From: Rs1 sp036960485
Lineage (GTDB): Bacteria > Pseudomonadota > Gammaproteobacteria > Pseudomonadales > Balneatricaceae
Assembly (NCBI GenBank): GCA_036960485.1
Contig: JBALXS010000014.1
Span: forward strand, 1 to 64,000
Length of the DNA: 64,000 bases
Direction of reading: 5' to 3'
A program made the position numbers and the translations under genes. Positions 48,044 through 56,851 of this stretch are shown piece by piece (within the stretch, counting starts at the first letter, position 1; every line of letters begins with the position of its first letter). The notes under the pieces were generated by a model that worked only from the letters and a program-made list of their open reading frames with translations, was not told the origin of the DNA and made no database searches.

Positions 48044-48538
48044 TTATGTTTCTTTCATTAATGACATGATTTGTGCACCAAGCGCCAAATCTTGCTCGTG
48101 CCCCATTTTTTGCTGACGCAAGTATCCCAGTTTATCGTATATAAGCAGTGTAGGAGTACCCTGCATATTATAAGCACGCATGGTTTGAGGAAGAGGATCA
48201 CCTTTAGCTGAAGCAGGTTTATCAATGCCCACCGGGAATCTCACTTGGTATTCATACAAAAACGCTTTAAGGGAAACCTCTGTCATCGCCTGATGATGCT
48301 CAAACACGGTGTGCAATCCTAGTACTGCAACCTCATTACTATCAAAATAATCATACAATCTTTTGGCTTGTGGAATTAAATGCAGTACGCATCCAGGGCA
48401 CAGCATTTGAAAGGCAAACACCACCACTACTTTGCCTACAAGTGCTTCTAGTGTTGGAGTGAAGCGAGTATTTAACCAGTTTTGAACTTGCAGCGGTGGT
48501 GGTTTTTTTAGTGTGTTTAGCATAACAATTATTCTCAT
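48044..48538 (-). CDS. Thioredoxin-fold redoxin (AhpC/TSA or TlpA-like)
   Basis: The 164-residue protein has a thioredoxin-like fold. It contains VVVVFAFQMLCPGCVLHLIP with a CPGC redox motif (about residues 47-50), VLGLHTVFEHH and the cis-Pro TGTPTLLIYDKLG-type segment QGTPTLLIYDKLGYLR. No signal peptide or membrane anchor is clear, so it is probably cytoplasmic. An internal start at MLNTLKK (48523) is possible. The redox partner is unknown. Confidence 0.82.
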   Translation of the reverse strand: MRIIVMLNTLKKPPPLQVQNWLNTRFTPTLEALVGKVVVVFAFQMLCPGCVLHLIPQAKRLYDYFDSNEVAVLGLHTVFEHHQAMTEVSLKAFLYEYQVRFPVGIDKPASAKGDPLPQTMRAYNMQGTPTLLIYDKLGYLRQQKMGHEQDLALGAQIMSLMKET

Positions 48539-48582
48539 CTTAGCTTACATTAAACTTTCTATACGAGGGATAACGTTTTAAA

Positions 48583-48854
48583 TTAACTTGGGCATCGTTC
48601 CATTTTCAAAATATAATGGCCTACCACTTCGATCTGCTTTTTCAGATTTGAATTGGCGATTTCACTTTGGCAATAATCACATCGATCCAGTGTTATCGTG
48701 TTTTTCGTTTCAGCAATATCTTGCAACAACAATTTAGCATATTCCAATGCTTTATCTTTTGACTGTCCTGTTGCACTGTTTCAAGCAACACATCAAAATG
48801 ATCTTTATTGGCGCCAGCTAACGTTGCATAACTACCGTAAACAGCAATTTTCAT
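48583..48854 (-). pseudogene. DUF2024-family small protein, frameshifted
   Basis: The minus strand reads MKIAVYGSYATLAGANKDHF DVLLET in one frame. After a one-base deficit near 48755-48762 (a T4 run) it continues as DKALEYAKLLLQDIAETKN, CDYCQSEIANSNLKKQIEVV and GHYILKMERC. Joined, this is a 90-residue protein with the layout I know from DUF2024 (HFD near the start, C-x2-C, Y-I-x-x-M-E/R-x-C end). One inserted base would repair it, so it is a recent pseudogene or a sequencing error. Confidence 0.65.
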
Positions 48855-48911
48855 ATTTCATTCTCAATTCCAAAAAAGTCGACTGCGTTTAAGAGCAGTC
48901 AATGTTAGCGG

Positions 48912-49661
48912 TTACTGGGAGTTTCCAGGCAAACTTAAGTCACCCGAAGCGATATCCCAAACATCCGTAATACATAACAAAGGCGCATGTATTTGTTGAT
49001 TAACTTTAAGTGCAGAAGTCACACCGTCAAAGTTGAACGTTGCAGGAAAACCAACATCTTTGAGTGGTACACGCACTAACACCTCGCTGCCCTTTAACGA
49101 AAAATCGTATCCGGGGCTATCAATAAAAATGGGCAATTTGGGCCAAGTAATAGGTAGTTTAGGGTATGCTCCTTTAGCAATATCTTTAACTTTCATTGCT
49201 ACGGTTCCACAACTTGGGTCCTTAACAAGCACAACCCAATGGCTGTGCCATTTATCACCATCATTGGTTTTGTTACCGTCGCCATTTTCGTCATACAATG
49301 GGGTATCATCAAAATCAGGATGGACTGTCAACGCTAATGCTAAAATACCTTGGTCCGCCTCAAAACCGACAGCGCTACTATTCAAGCTAGTAGGCCAGAC
49401 ATAACTAAAGACCTCGGCACCTGCTAGCTGGCCCGTTACAGCAGGTTTCTTTTGAGCCACTTTACCTCTCACCTCTTGTTGGAAAACTAGGTGGCTACCT
49501 TGTGTGATTACTTTAGCGTGAATGATGTCATATTGGGCGCTGATTTTTTCTGAACTAGCTGCAATGATATGTCCGTTATGCTCTGCTGAAGCATACACGT
49601 GCATTGGCGCTAGCGTAGCCAACACGGGAGTAAATAGTAACGATAACAATTGCTTTTTCAT
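48912..49661 (-). CDS. Secreted protein of unknown function
   Basis: The protein of about 249 residues starts at ATG 49661, which is preceded by GAGAG; the TTG 18 nt upstream is less likely. It has a signal peptide (MKKQLLSLLFTPVLATLAPM, cut near VYASA). The mature part is beta-rich and includes an Asp/Asn-rich loop DENGDGNKTNDGDKWHSHWV that could bind calcium, followed by VVLVKDPSCG. I do not recognise the family. It faces a divergent MarR-type regulator across a gap with a large palindrome and may be under its control. Confidence 0.72.
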   Translation of the reverse strand: MKKQLLSLLFTPVLATLAPMHVYASAEHNGHIIAASSEKISAQYDIIHAKVITQGSHLVFQQEVRGKVAQKKPAVTGQLAGAEVFSYVWPTSLNSSAVGFEADQGILALALTVHPDFDDTPLYDENGDGNKTNDGDKWHSHWVVLVKDPSCGTVAMKVKDIAKGAYPKLPITWPKLPIFIDSPGYDFSLKGSEVLVRVPLKDVGFPATFNFDGVTSALKVNQQIHAPLLCITDVWDIASGDLSLPGNSQ

Positions 49662-49901
49662 ATTAATTCTCTCAATCAAATATTCTTAGAAGGTTTTCTT
49701 GAACAAGATGAGCAGCACTTCAGCGACTATTTTGAAACAATAGTATTCATCTAGCCTAGCCTTTAATTAAGCTATCCATCACTGCAAAAAGTTTATCCAT
49801 AACCCCAACAGTAATGCCTACAAAACTAACAAATGTTTAATCAGTTCTGCGATTTTATTAGCAAACGAAGCTGTCTTCGGGATTTAAACTTGCTCAAAGA
49901 T

Positions 49902-49934
49902 ACAAATATAGTTTAGAATCTAAACCATATTTGT
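49902..49934. promoter_or_regulatory. 33-bp palindrome, putative MarR operator
   Basis: The arms ACAAATAT/ATATTTGT and GTTTAGA/TCTAAAC form a nearly perfect 33-bp palindrome centred at 49918. Its core GTTTAGAATCTAAAC recurs with one mismatch at 49967-49981, 56 bp away and just before the MarR-type start codon. It probably autoregulates that gene. Confidence 0.75.
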
Positions 49935-49966
49935 ATCATAACTGAATATTTTTTATTGTCAACAAG

Positions 49967-49981
49967 GTTTAGAATCTATAC
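49967..49981. promoter_or_regulatory. Second half-size MarR operator
   Basis: GTTTAGAATCTATAC matches the palindrome core at 49911-49925 in 14 of 15 positions and ends 10 bp before the MarR-type start codon. Confidence 0.65.
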
Positions 49982-49991
49982 TATTAAAAGC

Positions 49992-50531
49992 ATGACAAAT
50001 AATATTGAAATATGGCTTGAAAGACTCTTCTCTCTTTATAGAAGCCAAATGCGCAGCGCCGCAAACTCAGAAAACATACAAGTGGTACATCTAGAGATTC
50101 TTCAGTTTCTATCCATTAGTAATCGATACTCGAACACTGCTCAGGCAATGACTGAATATTTAGGTCAAACTAAAGGAAGCATCTCTCAGAGCTTGAAAGT
50201 GCTGGAAAAAGAAGATTTTATCGAGCGCAAACCCTGTAGCAAAGATAAACGAGTTACCCGGCTTTACCTGACAAATAAAGGTAACGATTGCTTACAAAGG
50301 ATGCTCACCTATTTACCTAGTACGGATGAAACTGCTGAGGGCATAGAGTTCACTAAATCATTACTGCTTAAGTGGCAAGCTCAAAACAGCAACAAAGGCT
50401 TTGGACAATGCCGCTCTTGCCGATTTAACAATAAGCAAAGTAGTGGTACTTTTCAATGCGGCCTAACTGAAGAAACCCTGACTGAAACGGATATTAATCT
50501 GATTTGTCGCGAGCATCAGTTTGACACTTAA
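49992..50531 (+). CDS. MarR-family regulator with Cys-rich C-terminal tail
   Basis: The 179-residue protein has a MarR winged-helix core: EYLGQTKGSISQSLKVLEKE, DFIERKPCSKDKRVTRLYLT. An unusual C-terminal tail carries CRSC, a Cys 12 residues later, and CREH 15 residues further (C-x2-C-x12-C-x15-C-x2-H). The tail could hold zinc or an Fe-S cluster and serve as redox or metal sensor. I start at ATG 49992, because the TTG at 49956 would place the operator inside the gene. It is divergent from the secreted protein gene. Confidence 0.87.
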   Translation: MTNNIEIWLERLFSLYRSQMRSAANSENIQVVHLEILQFLSISNRYSNTAQAMTEYLGQTKGSISQSLKVLEKEDFIERKPCSKDKRVTRLYLTNKGNDCLQRMLTYLPSTDETAEGIEFTKSLLLKWQAQNSNKGFGQCRSCRFNNKQSSGTFQCGLTEETLTETDINLICREHQFDT

Positions 50532-50563
50532 AATAAATAATCAGGTACTGTTTTAGACATATC

Positions 50564-50586
50564 TAGCAACAATTGTATTGTTGCTA
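50564..50586. terminator. Hairpin after MarR gene
   Basis: A perfect 10-bp stem TAGCAACAAT/ATTGTTGCTA with a TGT loop lies 33 nt after the stop codon. No T run follows on either side, so termination is uncertain. Confidence 0.45.
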
Positions 50587-50791
50587 CTCTCAGTTGGAGC
50601 GCTCACAGCAAAGGTAATAAATTTCACATATACGCCCCCTCTAATCGATACCTGCAATATTTAATATCCTTTGTTCATGAATTTGATTTAACTTGTACTA
50701 AACAACTTATTAGTTACAATGTAATTTCAAAAATTGCAGCTTTATAAAAACAATATATTACCATTTTTTAACCTCCGTAAAGGCCAGTGCT

Positions 50792-51517
50792 ATGATCAGT
50801 GAAATTGCGATACTCATTGTAGATGATGAAGCCGTCACCAGAGATTTTCTATCAAGCTACTTTGAAACTGTCGGCTATAAAGTATATAGCGCTGCCACTG
50901 CCGAGCAAGCCGAAGACATTTTAGCTACACACGCTATTACATTATTGCTACTAGATATCAGAATGCCTGGTAAAGATGGCTTAACTTTAACTAGAGAGCT
51001 GAGAGTTAACTCTGAAGTCGGTATTATTTTAGTAACGGGCAGCCAAGACGAATATGATCGAATGATTGGTTTAGAGTGCGGTGCAGATGATTTTATTACC
51101 AAACCTTTCAATGTTCGTGAAATATTGGCTAGGGCTAAAAACATCATTCGACGCGTAACATTGTGTCAAAAGCAATTACTTGAGCAAACAAATTCAGTTG
51201 AAGGTTACAAAACGTTTGATGAATGGCGCTTATTGCTTTCAAGACGACAGCTAATTGATGCACAAGATAACAAAGTACAATTGACTGAAGGAGAGTATCA
51301 GCTTCTGCTCTGTTTGATTAACAGCGCAGGACACATTTTAAGCAGAAACCAAATCCTCGATCAAATTCATAACCGTGAATGGGCACCTAACGATCGCACC
51401 GTTGATGTATTGATAGGGCGTCTGCGCCGAAAGCTGCATGACGACCCTGCTAGCCCTAAACTCATTCTCACTGTGCACGGGGCAGGCTATTTATTTACTG
51501 CGCAAGTGAAACGTTAA
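50792..51517 (+). CDS. OmpR/TorR-family response regulator
   Basis: The 241-residue protein has a receiver domain with the acidic pair (LIVDDEA), phospho-acceptor D55 (LLLLDIRMPG) and DFITKPFNVRE. A winged-helix DNA-binding domain follows (LTEGEYQLLLCLIN, RTVDVLIGRLRRKLHDDP, LILTVHGAGYLF). It heads a three-gene unit with a solute-binding protein and a hybrid kinase with the same order of functions as Tor-type phosphorelays. Its likely phosphodonor is the HPt domain of that kinase. Confidence 0.93.
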   Translation: MISEIAILIVDDEAVTRDFLSSYFETVGYKVYSAATAEQAEDILATHAITLLLLDIRMPGKDGLTLTRELRVNSEVGIILVTGSQDEYDRMIGLECGADDFITKPFNVREILARAKNIIRRVTLCQKQLLEQTNSVEGYKTFDEWRLLLSRRQLIDAQDNKVQLTEGEYQLLLCLINSAGHILSRNQILDQIHNREWAPNDRTVDVLIGRLRRKLHDDPASPKLILTVHGAGYLFTAQVKR

Positions 51518-51518
51518 T

Positions 51519-52295
51519 GTGAAGTACTTTTTATGTTTACTGATATGTTTTTGCCTGCCAGTACAAGCCCGCATTATTACCGCTTGCGGTCATCCTGAGT
51601 ACCCGCCTGTTTCCTGGCAACAGCAAGGTACCCTGACCGGAATAGCCTCAAGTGTCGCAAAAAAATTATTTACAGAACTAGGCTACCAACTTGCTATCGA
51701 TACGAGTGGCAATTGGAAACGCTGTTTAGAAGAAGTAAAGTCAGGCAATATTGACCTTATCGTGGCCGCTTACAAAACCAGACCTAGAACATCATTTTTA
51801 GCTTATAGCACCGAATATATAGTGGCTGATAAGGTGGGTATTTTTGTTAACAAGAGTGATACTAGAGTTTATAAAACACTCAATGACTTACTAGGAAAGC
51901 GTGTTGGTCTGCTGTTGGGGGATAGTTTTGGGGATTTGTTTGATCTGTTTCTACAAACGCTGCCTGATCGAGAATTTGTATCAAAAGGCGCTCAGAATCT
52001 AGCAAAACTAGCTTACCAGCGAATAGACTTCATGCCCTTAGGTTCTGTTAGTGGCCAATTACAGCTGCAAAAGTTTGGTTACAAAGAAAAAATTAAAATC
52101 TCTAATCTCTCTATAGGTACCGAGCATTTTTATTTGGCTATCGGCCAGCACAGCAAGTTACAAAAGCATCTACCTTATATAAACCAACGTTTAGCTGAGT
52201 TACACCAAAATGGCTCAATCAAGCGGCTACAAGAGTGCTTTGGCCAGTACTATCTCAATAAACAACCACAAGGCAGTTGCGATGCACTCCCCTAA
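51519..52295 (+). CDS. Periplasmic solute-binding protein, family 3, sensory partner of hybrid kinase
   Basis: The 258-residue protein starts at GTG, 1 bp after the regulator stop. It has a signal peptide (MKYFLCLLICFCLPVQA) and a family-3 binding fold: ITACGHPEYPPVSWQQQGTL at the start, the conserved IDLIVAAYKTRPRTSFLAYS segment, then LLGKRVGLLLGDSFGDLFD. A transporter is absent; it lies between a response regulator and a membrane hybrid kinase. It therefore probably presents its ligand to the kinase. The 3' end overlaps the kinase start by 14 bp. Confidence 0.88.
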   Translation: MKYFLCLLICFCLPVQARIITACGHPEYPPVSWQQQGTLTGIASSVAKKLFTELGYQLAIDTSGNWKRCLEEVKSGNIDLIVAAYKTRPRTSFLAYSTEYIVADKVGIFVNKSDTRVYKTLNDLLGKRVGLLLGDSFGDLFDLFLQTLPDREFVSKGAQNLAKLAYQRIDFMPLGSVSGQLQLQKFGYKEKIKISNLSIGTEHFYLAIGQHSKLQKHLPYINQRLAELHQNGSIKRLQECFGQYYLNKQPQGSCDALP

Positions 52296-54612
52296 CTCAC
52301 ATCCATTTTTTGCGCTGAGTCGCTATGCCAGTGAACGACCTCTAAACTATCGTATGCTGGTTTATATCGGCATCTGTAGTTGTGTGTTCATTTTACTATC
52401 CACTGCATTGCAAATGCGGTTTGATTACCTACGCGAAATGAAAGCAATAGAGCAACGCATGCAGCTCATTAACGAAAGCTATATTGCAACTTTAAGTAAA
52501 AGCCTTTGGGATTTGGATCAGGCTCAACAAAAACTGCAGCTAACAGGTATCCGAGCCCTACCTTATGTTGCATATATTAATCTGCAAGATTTCACCTTGC
52601 ATAAAAACACCCGTATTCCTAGCAACGCAATTGCTGATGAAGATCATCAACTAGAAGTTTTTGACTTAGTTAATGCTAGTAATCAACAGAGATCAAAAAT
52701 GCTGGGCCGGTTAGAAGTCGCTATTGATTTATCTAGTATTCACACTGAGTTGTGGCAAAACGGCTTGCGTATCCTACTTAATCAAAGCTTATTAATGCTG
52801 CTAATTATGGCTGCGATTACCGTCATTCTGCAACGTTCCATCACTCGCCACTTAGAACATATGGCTAAATACAGCCGTGAAATAGGTGCGGGGAAACTTA
52901 ATAATGCCCTACAGCTACAACGCAAAAAACCTCATCAAGGTGATGAGTTAGATCAGCTGCAATCTGCCCTTAACGAGATGCGATTGTCAATAAGAGCAGA
53001 TATAGAACAGCGCGATCAAGCAGCCAGCGCCTTGCGTTACAATCGCGACCAGCTACAAAAAATGGTTGAGGTACGTACTCAAAGTTTGCAGCAGGCAAAA
53101 GAAGTTGCTGAGTATGCGAATAGTGCCAAATCACAATTTTTGGCCACTATGAGTCATGAAATACGCACTCCAATGAATGGCATGCTGGGAATGATACAGC
53201 TATTGGGCAATAGTGATTTATCAACAGCGCAAGATCGACAAGTAAATGTGCTACAAGATTCAACGCACGCATTACTAGGCACCTTCGATCATATATTACA
53301 GTACGCCCAGTTAGAGCAAGGCGTTTATCAAGATTCAGATGTGCTATTTTCTCTCAACACACTGTTGATGAACCTAGTAGATTTACTGCAATTGGGTGCT
53401 GAGCAAAAAGGACTAGTATTGAAGCTAGTATGCCCTAATGAAAGTGTACTTTATTTTGATAAGGCAGCAAGCTTGCGCCAAATCATCACCAATTTACTCG
53501 CTAATGCGATTAAATTCAGCGATCGCGGATGTATCACGATTACTGTTAATATCGATGATACAACGACAGCACAGCATGCTGTTTGCATCAGCATCAATGA
53601 TCAAGGTATTGGTATAGATCCATCTATGCAGCAGCATATTTTTGGTCGTTTTACCCAAGCAGATGAAACAATTACGCGTCGATTTGGTGGTACAGGGCTC
53701 GGCTTGTCAATCTCTAAACAGTTAACAGAATCAATGGGGGGTACGCTAAACTTAGTAAGCTCACTCGGTGAAGGCAGCACTTTTAATGCGACGGTTTATT
53801 TAGCGCCCGCAGCAAAAGAGCAAAAACTCTTAGCGCCTGTAGCTCCAGTATTACCTGAACTAAAAATATTGTTAGTGGAAGACGAACAGATAAACCGCCA
53901 AGTAATGCAATCATTATTAGCAAATCATCACCTAGCTATTGCGCAAGATGCGGACAGTGCTGTAGCGCTAGCGGCTGCACAACGCTACGATTTAATTCTG
54001 ATGGATATGCACTTAGGAGGTGTTAGTGGCCTAGATGCTAGTCGCATTATACGCAGTGATAGATACTCGCCGAACTATCATACGCCAATTATTGCCGTCA
54101 CAGCCAGCGTCAGGCCAGCTGATGTAGAGCGCTATCTAGCGCAAGGCATTCAAAAAGTCGTCGCTAAGCCGGTTTTCCAACAAGAGTTATTTGAATCTAT
54201 ACAAGAGGTCATCGCCAATTCAAATGCTGAGCCAACCACATCATTTCAAAGTGCTCTAGCTCTCGATTCAGGCCCTTCAACCCCTCCTTTGCTTGATCAA
54301 CTGCTAATGGAAACTAACCGCCAAATATTAGGTACTACTAAGCTAAATGAACTGATGGGAACCTTCTATGTGAATGGCCAGCAAATCTGGCAAGATTTAT
54401 TACAAAGTGTCACTCAATTAGACTTCAATGAGAGCGAGCAACTAGCACATAAACTCGCAGGATCTTGTGACACGCTAGGGTTTTGTCGTGCCAGTCAGCA
54501 TTTACGTCGATTAGAGCAGCGAGCACAACAAAAGGACGCCACTTTATCTGCAGATTTAACAGCCAGCATTGAACAGAGTTTCGCGCTTGCTAAGCAATAC
54601 AATAAATCCTAG
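52282..54612 (+). CDS. TorS-like hybrid histidine kinase (HisKA-HATPase-REC-HPt)
   Basis: The protein of about 776 residues starts at ATG 52282 (AAGG 8 nt before), overlapping the SBP gene; the alternative upstream ATG 52210 would overlap by 86 bp. It has a membrane helix (MLVYIGICSCVFILLSTALQ), a periplasmic domain containing SLWDLDQAQQKLQL, a second helix, HAMP, HisKA with H292 (TMSHEIRTPMNG), HATPase (LLANAIKF, DQGIGID, GGTGLGLS), a receiver with D575 (LILMDMHLGG) and an HPt domain with H723 (LAHKLAGSCDT). The four-step relay should end on the regulator at 50792. Confidence 0.93.
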   Translation: MHSPNSHPFFALSRYASERPLNYRMLVYIGICSCVFILLSTALQMRFDYLREMKAIEQRMQLINESYIATLSKSLWDLDQAQQKLQLTGIRALPYVAYINLQDFTLHKNTRIPSNAIADEDHQLEVFDLVNASNQQRSKMLGRLEVAIDLSSIHTELWQNGLRILLNQSLLMLLIMAAITVILQRSITRHLEHMAKYSREIGAGKLNNALQLQRKKPHQGDELDQLQSALNEMRLSIRADIEQRDQAASALRYNRDQLQKMVEVRTQSLQQAKEVAEYANSAKSQFLATMSHEIRTPMNGMLGMIQLLGNSDLSTAQDRQVNVLQDSTHALLGTFDHILQYAQLEQGVYQDSDVLFSLNTLLMNLVDLLQLGAEQKGLVLKLVCPNESVLYFDKAASLRQIITNLLANAIKFSDRGCITITVNIDDTTTAQHAVCISINDQGIGIDPSMQQHIFGRFTQADETITRRFGGTGLGLSISKQLTESMGGTLNLVSSLGEGSTFNATVYLAPAAKEQKLLAPVAPVLPELKILLVEDEQINRQVMQSLLANHHLAIAQDADSAVALAAAQRYDLILMDMHLGGVSGLDASRIIRSDRYSPNYHTPIIAVTASVRPADVERYLAQGIQKVVAKPVFQQELFESIQEVIANSNAEPTTSFQSALALDSGPSTPPLLDQLLMETNRQILGTTKLNELMGTFYVNGQQIWQDLLQSVTQLDFNESEQLAHKLAGSCDTLGFCRASQHLRRLEQRAQQKDATLSADLTASIEQSFALAKQYNKS

Positions 54613-55087
54613 AAAGCTGCTTAAGCTCCATTTAAGCTCCATCCACAAGTGAATGCCTATTGCGGCTGTTCCACCAGCTCGATCTAATCACCACTAGATG
54701 TCGTTATTTGGCACAACCAAACTCCACATCCAGTATTATCCATCTCGAACTATTGGGCTAGCCTCGCTACAATTTTGTTTCAAGATAATAACTACTTAGA
54801 TCATCATCGATATTTCTTTGCTGTTATTTTTACCTACCACCTAAGATAAACCCTTCAGAAAATAATCAGCTAACTCTCTCACTCTCCCACTCTCCCATGT
54901 TCATGCTATTAAGCTGACCGATCAGCCTTAGCCCAATTTCTCATGTAACAAGTTGTTTACATAAAATTACAATTGGCTACAAGGTGTTTATCCTAGGTTT
55001 ACAATACTTCTTTACTATCAGTTGACCCATTAAAAAAATAAACAAGGGAGCGTGTAATGCACTCCCAAGGTAACGGATAGGAAATAC
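54613..55087. other. Intergenic 475 bp with dispersed repeat
   Basis: It holds repeat copy 2 (54680-54772) and the nhaC upstream region. A short direct duplication TTAAGCTCCAT follows the kinase stop. No gene was seen. Confidence 0.5.
54680..54772. repeat. Dispersed intergenic repeat, copy 2
   Basis: It matches 45185-45277 in the same orientation through blocks ACTAGAT, CGTTATTTGG, AACCAAAC, CATCTCGAACTATTGGG and CCTCGCTACA, with substitutions between. Confidence 0.6.
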
Positions 55088-56575
55088 ATGACTGATACAA
55101 AAAACTTAAAGCCTAGCTTAGGTGCTGCACTACTACCCATTGTGCTCACTCTAGGAGTGCTTGGAATACAACTCTTTTACTTCGGCGATTTCACCCCCCA
55201 TGTTCCTTTAGCAATTGGCTTAGCTATTACTGCACTACTCGCGTGGATGCGGGGCTATACTTGGGATGACATTGAAGGTGGAGTAATGCAAGTGGTACGT
55301 GTTGGCTTGCCTTCAATTGCCATCTTAATGACCGTTGGCATGATTGTCGGTGTCTGGATCGCCAGTGGTACCGTGCCGGTATTAATCTATTACGGATTAA
55401 AGCTACTTTCCCCCGAATTATTCCTAGCCGCTGCCATGGCACTTTGCGCAGTTGTATCAGTGTCACTTGGTACGTCTTGGGGCACCGTAGGAACTGTAGG
55501 CTTAGCACTGATGGGAATCGGCTCTGGCTTTGATATCCCAATGTACTGGACAGCAGGTGCGGTTGTTTCTGGTGCATTCTTTGGTGATAAAATATCGCCA
55601 TTATCAGATACAACAAATTTAGCACCAGCAGTAACCGGGGTTAATTTATTCGATCACATCCGCAATATGCTGCCAACAACAGTCCCAGCAATGTTGATCG
55701 CACTGGTTATCTACTTAATTGTCGGTTTTAATATCACTAGCTCTAATGCTGTTGATTTTTCTAAAATTGATGCGATAACATTAGGATTAGAACAGAATTT
55801 TGAGCTGTCTTGGATACTACTATTAGCCCCTGTACTAGTTATTATCTTAGCGTTAAAAAAGATGCCAGCACTACCTTCGCTTTTTGCAGGTGTGTTGGTC
55901 GGCGTATTAATGGCGATTTTTGTACAAGGTGCATCATTGCATGAAGTATTTGGCTTTATGCAATCAGGATATAAAATTGATACCGGGATCAGTGAAATTG
56001 ATAGTTTGCTTAACCGTGGTGGTATTCAATCTATGACCTGGGTTATCACCCTCGTTATGATCGCTTTAGGATTTGGCGGAGCATTAGAGCGTACGGGTTG
56101 TTTAGGTACTATCATTGAAGCAATTGTAGCGCGTGTAAATGGCTTCTTTGGTTTACAAGCAGCCGCTACTGGCTCTGCAGTAGCGACCAATATCGTTGCC
56201 GGAGACCCGTACTTATCTATCGCGTTGCCGGGTAGAATGTTTGGTCCTGCTTACGTAAAACAAGGCTATTCAAAGCTTAACTTATCTAGAGCGGTTGAAG
56301 AAGGTGGCACCTTAATTTCACCATTGATCCCATGGAATGCTGGCGGAGCATTCGTTATCACCGCGCTTGGATTAGGCATCAGTGATGGCAATACTGAGAA
56401 CCTGCTATATATTCCATTGGCATTCGCCTGCTGGTTATCACCTGTCATCGGCTTGTTTTATGCTGCGATGGGTTGGTTCTCGCCTAAAATATCAGCAGCA
56501 GAAATTAGTTTAGCGAAGAAAGAAAGTGAAGAAGCAGGCATGGACAATAACGATGCTAGCGCTGTAAAAATCTAG
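55088..56575 (+). CDS. nhaC: NhaC-family Na+/H+ antiporter
   Basis: The 495-residue membrane protein has about 11-12 hydrophobic segments and the NhaC signatures: VSLGTSWGTVGTVGLALMGI, then SGAFFGDKISPLSDTTNLAP. Later ATNIVAGDPYLSIALPGRMF and GGTLISPLIPWNAGGAFV follow. It exchanges Na+ (or a related monovalent or organic cation) for protons at the inner membrane. It is a single-gene unit with a clear terminator. The phosphorelay upstream ends 475 bp earlier and might regulate it, but nothing direct shows this. Confidence 0.9.
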   Translation: MTDTKNLKPSLGAALLPIVLTLGVLGIQLFYFGDFTPHVPLAIGLAITALLAWMRGYTWDDIEGGVMQVVRVGLPSIAILMTVGMIVGVWIASGTVPVLIYYGLKLLSPELFLAAAMALCAVVSVSLGTSWGTVGTVGLALMGIGSGFDIPMYWTAGAVVSGAFFGDKISPLSDTTNLAPAVTGVNLFDHIRNMLPTTVPAMLIALVIYLIVGFNITSSNAVDFSKIDAITLGLEQNFELSWILLLAPVLVIILALKKMPALPSLFAGVLVGVLMAIFVQGASLHEVFGFMQSGYKIDTGISEIDSLLNRGGIQSMTWVITLVMIALGFGGALERTGCLGTIIEAIVARVNGFFGLQAAATGSAVATNIVAGDPYLSIALPGRMFGPAYVKQGYSKLNLSRAVEEGGTLISPLIPWNAGGAFVITALGLGISDGNTENLLYIPLAFACWLSPVIGLFYAAMGWFSPKISAAEISLAKKESEEAGMDNNDASAVKI

Positions 56576-56604
56576 ACACGTCTATTTTATTGCAGTAACC
56601 ACTG

Positions 56605-56650
56605 ATTAACCTTGTGATGAGCATATTGCGATCACAAGGTTAATTTTAAC
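56605..56650 (+). terminator. Rho-independent terminator of nhaC
   Basis: A perfect 14-bp stem (ATTAACCTTGTGAT with its complement, 56605-56618 and 56631-56644) has a 12-nt loop and is followed by TTTAAC. It lies 30 nt after the stop. Confidence 0.75.
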
Positions 56651-56851
56651 TGCGCACTTGTGTGGAATAATCGACAATACTTAACGGCTGATTGCAAACT
56701 CACTCTTGATCTTTCCTTAGAATAGTTAGTACTTTTAATTATAATATTTATTTTATAACCTCGCGTAACCACCGTTCCTACTCTATATATTGAAGCTAGA
56801 TATCTAACTTTACACTGTAATAAAAATTTATCTTTCGCTCCCTATTAGTCG

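Noticed and set aside
52210..52281. Upstream start for the TorS-like kinase
   Set aside because: It would overlap the SBP gene by 86 bp and lacks a ribosome-binding site; ATG 52282 has AAGG at proper distance.
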